Assembly: GCA_023391955.1 (NCBI GenBank)
Contig: JAEWAA010000435.1
Span: 1-12,336 of the forward strand
Source of the DNA: Bacillota bacterium
GTDB lineage: Bacteria > Bacillota > Bacilli > Paenibacillales > NBRC-103111
Direction of reading: 5' to 3'
Length of the DNA stretch: 12,336 nt
Below the pieces are notes generated by a model that was given only the letters and a program-made list of their open reading frames with translations, was not told the origin of the DNA and ran no database searches. The position numbers were made by a program, and so were the translations under genes. Below are positions 7,865 to 12,336 of this stretch, in pieces (position 1 is the first letter of the stretch; the number at the start of each line of letters is the position of its first letter).

Positions 7865-7883
7865 TGATATTTAAATGATATCA
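7865..7883. promoter_or_regulatory. operator-like dyad in the SPFH leader
   Basis: Half-sites TGATAT (7865-7870) and ATATCA (7878-7883) are inverted around a 7-bp AT-rich centre. A second, overlapping palindrome GATATC lies at 7877-7882. The dyad sits just downstream of the expected transcription start of the SPFH operon (about 7885 on the minus strand), a common operator position. Binding protein is unknown; that it is the operon's own ribbon-helix-helix protein is inference. Confidence 0.4.
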
Positions 7884-7891
7884 CTATTTCT

Positions 7892-7920
7892 ATATAATGT
7901 AAACTACCCAAATTTGACAA
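7892..7920 (-). promoter_or_regulatory. sigma-A type promoter of the SPFH operon
   Basis: Read on the minus strand: -35 TTGTCA (7920-7915), 17-bp spacer, -10 TTATAT (7897-7892); TATATA at 18 bp is an alternative -10. The -35 box shares five base pairs with the -35 box of the divergent thioredoxin promoter. Confidence 0.6.
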
Positions 7921-7942
7921 TGCGGCTGTCCGGTGCTATAAA
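7914..7942 (+). promoter_or_regulatory. sigma-A promoter of the thioredoxin-like gene
   Basis: Consensus -35 TTGACA (7914-7919), 17-bp spacer, -10 TATAAA (7937-7942). The expected start is near 7949, giving a leader of about 37 nt before ATG 7986. This is the best promoter match in the window. Confidence 0.85.
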
Positions 7943-7985
7943 AGAAGCGTAAATACGCATACCATGCGGTCAGGAGGGAATAACG

Positions 7986-8333
7986 ATGCAGCAGATTAAA
8001 GAAGAAGCACAATTCAGAAGCGTCATCAACGGAACGGTGCCGGTAGCAGCCGTTTTCAAAGCCACCTGGTGCAAGGACTGCCATTATATAGAGCCCTTTA
8101 TGCCCGACTTGATCCAACAATACGAAGGACGGCTGGAATTTGTCCATGTGGACCGGGATGATCTGCCCGACCTGTGCGCCGAGCTGAATATTCTGGGTAT
8201 CCCCAGCTTTATTGTGTTCCGGGAGGGCCAGGAGATTACGCGCTTTGTCTCCAAGCTCCGCAAAACCCGGGAGGAGATCGAGGAATTCCTGGACCGCTCC
8301 CTGCAGGTTGCGGATGCCCTGGGGAAAAACTGA
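7986..8333 (+). CDS. thioredoxin-like protein (YtpP type)
   Basis: A 115-residue cytoplasmic protein with the thioredoxin fold. The active site is ATWCKDCHYIEPFMP, with redox cysteines C29 and C32. The cis-proline loop is GIPSF (P73). The first residue of the middle pair is Lys and the second Asp, unlike the CGPC of true thioredoxins, so its redox potential and partners probably differ; it looks closer to the small YtpP-like group of Bacillales. An extra cysteine (C64, in PDLCAELNI) is near the fold's centre. AGGAGGG (7972-7978) lies 7 bp before the ATG and a consensus promoter is upstream, so expression is probably strong. It diverges from the SPFH operon. The mRNA has a 3' region of about 340 nt carrying the repeat array before the terminator at 8668-8700. 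Confidence 0.92.
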   Translation: MQQIKEEAQFRSVINGTVPVAAVFKATWCKDCHYIEPFMPDLIQQYEGRLEFVHVDRDDLPDLCAELNILGIPSFIVFREGQEITRFVSKLRKTREEIEEFLDRSLQVADALGKN

Positions 8334-8469
8334 GGGGACCGGATACCCGCCAGGCCTAGCCGCCCATTGGATTTCCCGCTCTCACGCGGCACGCAGGGGA
8401 CCCATTCGGTAGTCCTCACCCGGGGCTTGCCCAGAACCCATCTGGTCCCCGCGCGGCGGCCCATCCTTT
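8334..8469. other. GC-rich non-coding stretch after the thioredoxin gene
   Basis: I find no gene here. GGGGACC occurs twice in direct orientation (8334-8340 and 8396-8402) and once inverted as GGTCCCC (8444-8450). The inner pair can form a stem extended by CGC/GCG with one bulged A, enclosing a small hairpin CCAGA/TCTGG (8431-8435/8441-8445). AGGGGAC also occurs in one unit of the neighbouring repeat array, so this may be a decayed continuation of it. No known riboswitch or RNA family is recognised. Confidence 0.4.
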
Positions 8470-8652
8470 ATCCGGACAGAGGATCCGCTATTTGCCCCAT
8501 TTTGGCCTTTTGCAGCATCTTACGGACCCACGGTACGCTATTGCCGTCCCCAAGCGCCTAAACCCGCCGATCTCCACCCAATAACGTCTCCTCGGTCCGT
8601 AAGATCGGCCCAATCCCGCATTTTGCTGAAATACCGTCCCCTGTGTCCGTTA
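8470..8652. repeat. symmetric array of four diverged 24-bp repeats (two inverted tandem pairs)
   Basis: Four copies of a 24-bp unit: 8470-8493 (+), 8520-8543 (+), 8579-8602 (-), 8629-8652 (-). Aligned without gaps, 13 of 24 columns are identical in all four: CGGAC at positions 4-8, A11, G13, CG at 17-18 and TATT at 20-23. Within each pair the starts are exactly 50 bp apart, and the whole array is mirror-symmetric about position 8561. The inner copies match at 19 of 24 positions, and together with the ATC before them share the 12-bp inverted repeat ATCTTACGGACC (8517-8528/8594-8605). I have an impression of similar short intergenic repeats in Paenibacillus genomes but cannot check this here. 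Confidence 0.8.
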
Positions 8653-8667
8653 CGTTAACCAACAGCT

Positions 8668-8700
8668 GCCTGTCCCCCTTTTTGCGGAGACAGGCTTTTT
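8668..8700 (+). terminator. rho-independent terminator of the thioredoxin transcript
   Basis: Stem GCCTGTC/GACAGGC (8668-8674/8689-8695), 14-nt loop, then TTTTT (8696-8700). It lies upstream of the ubiD-like promoter, so it most likely ends the thioredoxin mRNA and is not an attenuator for the next gene. Confidence 0.82.
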
Positions 8701-8744
8701 GGTTCGCGGCCAGAGCGGCCGGGTCAGACGGAGCAGGCTGAAAA

Positions 8745-8774
8745 TTGGCTTCATCCCCCAAAAGCCGATATAAT
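8745..8774 (+). promoter_or_regulatory. promoter of the UbiD-HEPN operon
   Basis: A perfect TATAAT (8769-8774) has TTGGCT (8745-8750) 18 bp upstream as a 4/6 match to the -35 consensus. The predicted leader is short, about 30 nt, up to the start near 8804-8810. Confidence 0.6.
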
Positions 8775-8809
8775 GGCTGTATACATAACCAGCAGGGAGG
8801 CCCTTGTCC

Positions 8810-10570
8810 GTGGTGTTTGAGAATTTGAGGCAATTCATTGAGGTTTTGCAAAAAGAAAAGGATGTTGCCGTAATCGACGCTCAGGTGGACCCCAATCTGG
8901 AGCTGGCGGAAATCCACCGCCGTGTCATCGATGAGGGAGGTCCCGCGCTTCTGTTCACCAATGTGAAAGGCAGCGCTTTCCCCGTTGCCACCAATCTGTT
9001 CGGCACGAAGCGCCGGGTGGATCTGGCCTTCGGCACACGCCCGGAGCAGCTGATGCAGCAGGCAGTGCAGGCTATGCATACCCTGCTACCCCCGAAGCCT
9101 GCAGCCTTGTGGAAGGAGCGCTCCTTGCTGCTGGACCTGGTCAAGGTAGGGACCCGGACCGTGAGCCAGGCCGCAGCCCCTGTGCTTCAGGTCTGTGACC
9201 GCAGAGACAGAATGTCCAAGCTGCCGGTGATCACCAGCTGGCAGGAGGACGGTGGCCCTTTCGTGACGCTGCCGCTGGTTTATACGGAGCATCCCGTCAC
9301 CCATCAGCATAATCTCGGCATGTACCGGATGCAGGTGTTCGACAGCGAAACAACCGGGATGCACTGGCAAATCCACAAGGGCGGCGGCTTTCATTACCAT
9401 GAAGCCGAGCTTCGCGGCGAAGCTCTGCCGGTAACGGTGTTCCTGGGCGGCCCGCCGGCCCTGATCGCCTCGGCCATTGCACCGCTGCCGGAGCAGCTGC
9501 CGGAGCTTCTGGTGGCGTCTCTGATTCTGGGCGGCAAGCTGAAGCTGGCGGACAACCCCCTGGGCGGCCACAAGGTAGTGGCGGAGGCGGAGTTCGCCAT
9601 CTCCGGCAGAGTGGAGCCGCATATCCGGCGTCCCGAGGGTCCGTTTGGCGACCATTACGGATATTATTCCCTGACGCATGATTTTCCGGTGTTTAACATA
9701 AACCATATTTGGCACCGCAAGGACGCCATTTATCCTGCTACCGTAGTGGGCAAGCCCCGGCAGGAGGATTATTACCTGGGTGAATTTCTCCAGAGGCTCC
9801 TGTCTCCGGCATTCCCCATGGCCATGCCTGGGGTGAAGGACCTGTGGACTTACGCCGAGACGGGCTTCCATGCGCTGGCTGCTGCCGTGGTCCGGGAGAG
9901 CTACCGCCGGGAGGCGCTGGCTTCAGCCTTCGCCATCTTCGGCCAAGGCCAGCTGACGCTGACCAAATTCCTGGTGGTTACCGACCGCAGTGTGGAGCTG
10001 GAACACTTCGACCTGCTGCTGGAGACGGTGCTGGAGCGGTTTAATCCCTCCACCGATTTGCTGATCTTCAACCACACCTCCCACGATACCCTGGACTATA
10101 CGGGAGGAAGGCTGAACCACGGCAGCAAGGCGCTGCTGCTGGGGGTAGGGGAGCCCGTCCGCTCCCTGCCGGGCTCCTACGACGGAGGCGTCATCCCCGG
10201 CATCCGGGACGCCCGGATGTACTGCAAGGGCTGCCTCGTGGTTGCCGGCGCATCCTTTACCGAGGATCCGGAGCTGGCCGCCCGTCTGGCCGAAACCGCC
10301 ACAGAACAGCTGGCCCGCTGGCCGCTGGTGATTCTGGCGGACGATGCTGCTATTGTCGGCAATCAAACCGCCTTCCTGTGGACGGTGTTCACCCGCTTTA
10401 ATCCGGCTACGGATATCCATGCCCAAAGCCGGGTGGAGAAGAACCACATCTCTTACCGTCTGCCCATCATCATTGATGCCCGCATGAAGCCGGGGTATCC
10501 TGATGAGGTCATTCCCCGGGAGGATATTGTGAAGCTGGTGGACAGCCGCTGGAACGAATATTTTAAATAG
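8810..10570 (+). CDS. UbiD-family decarboxylase
   Basis: A 586-residue member of the UbiD family, prenylated-FMN-dependent enzymes that reversibly decarboxylate unsaturated or aromatic acids. Family motifs are intact: NLGMYRMQV (N168 and R173 for metal/phosphate and catalysis), H189 in QIHKGGG, E232 in the PEQLPELLVAS segment, and RPEGPFGDHYGYYS with E276 and D281 in the catalytic positions, then DFPVFN and YPATVVGKPRQEDYYLGE. Length is in the range of the longer UbiD proteins annotated as menaquinone-biosynthesis decarboxylases, but the substrate cannot be decided. No prenyl-flavin synthase (UbiX) is in the window. Start choice: GGGAGG (8795-8800) is 9 bp before GTG 8810 and only 3 bp before TTG 8804, so 8810 is preferred; residue numbers count from it. 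It is followed after 22 bp by the HEPN gene. Confidence 0.92.
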   Translation: MVFENLRQFIEVLQKEKDVAVIDAQVDPNLELAEIHRRVIDEGGPALLFTNVKGSAFPVATNLFGTKRRVDLAFGTRPEQLMQQAVQAMHTLLPPKPAALWKERSLLLDLVKVGTRTVSQAAAPVLQVCDRRDRMSKLPVITSWQEDGGPFVTLPLVYTEHPVTHQHNLGMYRMQVFDSETTGMHWQIHKGGGFHYHEAELRGEALPVTVFLGGPPALIASAIAPLPEQLPELLVASLILGGKLKLADNPLGGHKVVAEAEFAISGRVEPHIRRPEGPFGDHYGYYSLTHDFPVFNINHIWHRKDAIYPATVVGKPRQEDYYLGEFLQRLLSPAFPMAMPGVKDLWTYAETGFHALAAAVVRESYRREALASAFAIFGQGQLTLTKFLVVTDRSVELEHFDLLLETVLERFNPSTDLLIFNHTSHDTLDYTGGRLNHGSKALLLGVGEPVRSLPGSYDGGVIPGIRDARMYCKGCLVVAGASFTEDPELAARLAETATEQLARWPLVILADDAAIVGNQTAFLWTVFTRFNPATDIHAQSRVEKNHISYRLPIIIDARMKPGYPDEVIPREDIVKLVDSRWNEYFK

Positions 10571-10592
10571 CACCGGGAAGGAGATCAGGCCT

Positions 10593-11321
10593 TTGCTTCG
10601 AGAACTGCTGAATGCTGCCCCGCGCTCTGAACAGGGCGATATGCAAAAGGCGCTGCGTGCGCTGGAGCTGTATCTGGAGAAGCTGGAGCGGGTAGGCCCT
10701 GGAGGCCGCGTCTCCCCAAGCCGCAGCGGGGAGGAGATTCCCCGCCTGGAGCTGTGGACCCGTGGCTTCGCCGATGCCCTGGATGAGCTGGAGGAGAGCA
10801 AATTCTGTGCGGAAACCTTCGGCCGCGGCATCCACGCTTCCTTTGTGGAGGAGATGTCCCCGGAGGAACGGCTGAAATACCGCCGCTATCTGTATTTTTA
10901 TAAGAATGCGTTTATCCGCGTGTTTTCCATTCTGGACAAGCTGGGGTACTTTCTAGACGAGCTGTACAGCCTGGGGACAGGCAAGGTAAAAGCCCGGTTT
11001 TCTTACTTCACCGTGCTCCGCCAGATGCATGACCGGAAGGTGGAGGTTAAGCTGGAGGAGCGGCTTTATGAGCTGAAGCTCAAGTACCAGGAGCCGCTGA
11101 AGCGGCTGCGCAGCCAGCGGAATATGGAAATCCACCTGCTTAATGCAGAGATGGTGGATGACATGATCCGGGTGAAACGGCAGACCCATGCAGACGGCCG
11201 GCAAAAGGTGGAGAATGTGCTGCAGAATCTGTCCGACCTGGCTTTAAGCTTCGAGATGATCTGCCGTACCATTGCGGTAGTATTTGACCATACGAAGGGC
11301 TCTGTCCGGACCAAGGGGTAG
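10593..11321 (+). CDS. Cthe_2314-type HEPN domain protein
   Basis: A 242-residue, largely helical protein that I assign to the HEPN_Cthe2314 family of Firmicutes. The HEPN hallmark R-x4-H is present as RNMEIH (R176-H181), inside a charged helix (EPLKRLRSQRNMEIHLL). In other HEPN proteins this motif is the metal-independent RNase active site, so an RNA-cleaving activity is possible but not shown for this family. Conserved-looking aromatic segments such as RYLYFYKNAFIRVFSILDKLGYFLDELY precede it. The start is TTG 10593, backed by AAGGAGA (10578-10584) 8 bp upstream, and it lies 22 bp after the UbiD stop, so the two are probably one operon ending at the terminator 11345-11382. No nucleotidyltransferase or toxin partner is next to it. 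The N-terminal 50 residues look less ordered. Confidence 0.82.
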   Translation: MLRELLNAAPRSEQGDMQKALRALELYLEKLERVGPGGRVSPSRSGEEIPRLELWTRGFADALDELEESKFCAETFGRGIHASFVEEMSPEERLKYRRYLYFYKNAFIRVFSILDKLGYFLDELYSLGTGKVKARFSYFTVLRQMHDRKVEVKLEERLYELKLKYQEPLKRLRSQRNMEIHLLNAEMVDDMIRVKRQTHADGRQKVENVLQNLSDLALSFEMICRTIAVVFDHTKGSVRTKG

Positions 11322-11340
11322 GGTAGGCCGTGCTTACGAA

Positions 11341-11387
11341 AAAAAACCGTTCTCCGGATGCCAAACATCCGAGAACGGTTTTTGTTT
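11341..11387 (+). terminator. bidirectional rho-independent terminator
   Basis: Stem ACCGTTCTC-(bulged C)-GGATG (11345-11359) pairs with CATCCGAGAACGGT (11365-11378) around a CCAAA loop. A-tracts precede it and TTTTTGTTTT follows, so it can stop transcripts from both sides: the HEPN gene (+) and the NifU-domain gene (-), which ends at 11397. Confidence 0.95.
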
Positions 11388-11396
11388 TAAAGTCAA

Positions 11397-11639
11397 TTAA
11401 AATACCTGTACAACTTCCTTAATGCCGTCAACCTCTTCCACCAAGGCGCGTTCAATACCGGCCTTCAAAGTGATGGTGGAGCTGGGGCAGCTACCGCATG
11501 CGCCCATTAACCGGAGCTTTACGATGCCGTCTTCCACATCAACCAGCTCAACGTCTCCGCCATCCCGCTGCAGGAAGGGGCGAAGCTTATCCAGAACTTC
11601 CAGTACCTCATCATAGGCTACTTCTTTGTTCTCGCTCAT
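11397..11639 (-). CDS. yutI: NifU C-terminal domain Fe-S protein
   Basis: An 80-residue stand-alone NifU C-terminal domain (Nfu), like B. subtilis YutI. Such proteins carry a [4Fe-4S] cluster shared between two subunits and deliver it to target enzymes. The ligand motif is GACGSCPSS, with C48 and C51. The N-terminal helix EVLEVLDKLRPFLQRDGGDVELV is typical. The frame is open to a TTG at 11648, but GGAG abuts that codon directly; the same site is 9 bp before ATG 11639, so 11639 is the start. It diverges from yuzB and shares the terminator with the HEPN gene. Promoter at 11665-11692 on the minus strand. Sequence and length are ordinary for the family. Confidence 0.93.
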   Translation of the reverse strand: MSENKEVAYDEVLEVLDKLRPFLQRDGGDVELVDVEDGIVKLRLMGACGSCPSSTITLKAGIERALVEEVDGIKEVVQVF

Positions 11640-11664
11640 TTGCTTCAACTCCTTTCTTTCCTTT

Positions 11665-11692
11665 ATTATATTACAAGTAGCGCAAAAGTAAA
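11665..11692 (-). promoter_or_regulatory. promoter of the NifU-domain gene
   Basis: On the minus strand, a perfect TATAAT (11670-11665) lies 16 bp after TTTACT (11692-11687), a 4/6 match to the -35 consensus. It precedes the AAAGGAG site by a short leader. Confidence 0.6.
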
Positions 11693-11734
11693 AATAAGCT
11701 CCTGTATTTACATCAAAATGACCGGGGAGGAGTC

Positions 11735-11974
11735 ATGGTGAGACCTCTGATCGAATTCTGCACCAGCAATATGCATCATGGCACCGGACAGGTAATGAAG
11801 CTTCTGGAGGCCAACCCTGATTATGACGTCCTGGAATACGGCTGTTTGGGCAATTGCGGCGAATGCTACGCCGGCCCTTACGCATTGCTGGACGGCCAAT
11901 TTATCGGGGCGGCTACAGCGGAAGAGCTGCTCGCCCGCCTGGAGGAAGCCATTCTGGCCCTTTATCCGAAATGA
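11735..11974 (+). CDS. yuzB: YuzB (DUF1450) family Cys-rich protein
   Basis: A 79-residue protein of the YuzB/DUF1450 family, whose role is not established. It begins RPLIEFCTSN with a conserved early Cys (C9) and has the motif GCLGNCGECYAGPYAL with C37, C41 and C44. Four conserved cysteines in this arrangement, a thioredoxin-fold ferredoxin-like plan, suggest binding of a metal or Fe-S cluster, though that is inference. GGGGAGGAG ends 2-4 bp before the ATG; GTG at 11738 would give better spacing and differs by one residue. It lies between the NifU-domain gene and the YutJ-like gene, and overlaps the end of the latter by 13 bp tail to tail. I recall yuzB, yutJ and yutI clustering in B. subtilis too. 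Confidence 0.92.
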   Translation: MVRPLIEFCTSNMHHGTGQVMKLLEANPDYDVLEYGCLGNCGECYAGPYALLDGQFIGAATAEELLARLEEAILALYPK

Positions 11975-12336
11975 TGGCGGGACTTCCACAGTACCCCGCT
12001 TTTTAAGGTCCGCGGCACCTTGCCAACCACAACCGTGCTGTCGCCCATTAGGGCGAAGCCGTTTTTTTTGCCCAGAGAGCCCAAGGTTCCCCGGAGTCTC
12101 AAGGGGCTGATGTTAGGGGTTACGCCATCCCAGATAGCCCTGACCACCGTGGCAATTTGTTTGCCCTGGATAATGGCTGCCTGGGCGCTGGGGGAGAAAA
12201 CCAGGCTGGCGCAGTCACCCACCACAAAAACCTCGGGAAATTGGGGAATCCGGTGGAAGCTGTCCAGCCGGATGCGCCCCGCCTCATCCTTGTTAACCTC
12301 CAGCGCCTGGACGGGGTGGGCAGGCTGGATACCGCC
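11962..12336 (-). CDS. yutJ: NADH dehydrogenase-like FAD oxidoreductase (YutJ-like), C-terminal part
   Basis: The last 124 residues of a pyridine-nucleotide-disulfide oxidoreductase of the type-II NADH dehydrogenase group; the gene enters from beyond the right edge. The fragment is open to the last base, reading GGIQPAHPVQALEVN at the edge. It has the second FAD-binding motif PEVFVVGDCAS, followed by SAQAAIIQGKQIATVVRAIW, which positions the flavin. The final stretch, RGTLGSLGKKNGFALMGD and VVGKVPRTLKSGVLW, resembles the C-terminal membrane-associated tail of B. subtilis YutJ. These enzymes pass electrons from NAD(P)H to quinone or other acceptors. The N-terminal FAD and NADH domains are outside the window. 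Its TAA (11962-11964) overlaps the end of yuzB by 13 bp. YumB-type dehydrogenases are the alternative. Confidence 0.85.
   Translation of the reverse strand, partial: GGIQPAHPVQALEVNKDEAGRIRLDSFHRIPQFPEVFVVGDCASLVFSPSAQAAIIQGKQIATVVRAIWDGVTPNISPLRLRGTLGSLGKKNGFALMGDSTVVVGKVPRTLKSGVLWKSRHHFG

Noticed and set aside
8367..8561. Small + strand open frame of 64 codons in the long intergenic stretch
   Set aside because: It crosses into the repeat array, has no ribosome binding site and a Pro/Arg-rich composition typical of random GC-rich sequence.
8470..8652. CRISPR array
   Set aside because: Spacing is regular, but there are only four diverged copies, two in each orientation, and no cas genes nearby.
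9923..10831. A 302-codon frame antisense to the UbiD and HEPN genes
   Set aside because: It spans the junction of two real genes and has no domain or ribosome binding site support.

Overview
The window looks like chromosomal housekeeping DNA from a Paenibacillus-like Firmicute (Paenibacillaceae). The basis is protein families typical of that group (YtgP-type flippase, DUF456, DUF2515/YppC, YuzB, YutI- and YutJ-like proteins, a Cthe_2314-type HEPN protein, a stalk-domain lipoprotein), GC-rich coding sequence for a Bacillales member, strong AGGAGG-type ribosome binding sites, and TTG/GTG starts. I see no phage, insertion sequence, CRISPR, rRNA or tRNA.

Layout. 1-579 is the 3' end of an asparagine synthetase gene (+). 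After a 216-bp gap, a + strand operon runs from 796 to 3756: HAD phosphatase, DUF456 membrane protein, MurJ/YtgP-like lipid flippase. A DUF2515 gene (-) faces it tail to tail and overlaps its end. Diverging from DUF2515 is a lipoprotein with a C-terminal stalk domain (+, 5215-6663), closed by a bidirectional terminator. On the far side of that terminator lies a two-gene - strand unit: an SPFH (stomatin-like) membrane protein followed by a small ribbon-helix-helix protein. Its promoter overlaps, back to back at the -35 boxes, the promoter of a thioredoxin-like gene (+, 7986-8333).

8334-8803 is the only long non-coding stretch. It holds a symmetric array of four diverged 24-bp repeats arranged as two inverted tandem pairs, each pair with a 50-bp period, then a terminator and a promoter. 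From there a + strand operon encodes a UbiD-family decarboxylase and a HEPN-domain protein, ended by a second bidirectional terminator. The right end has a NifU-domain Fe-S protein (-), the Cys-rich YuzB (+) and the C-terminal part of a YutJ-like FAD oxidoreductase (-), a neighbourhood I recall as also clustered in Bacillus subtilis.

The most unusual material is the repeat array at 8470-8652 and the SPFH/ribbon-helix-helix unit with its shared promoter and an operator-like dyad. The rest is mostly recognisable core genome.
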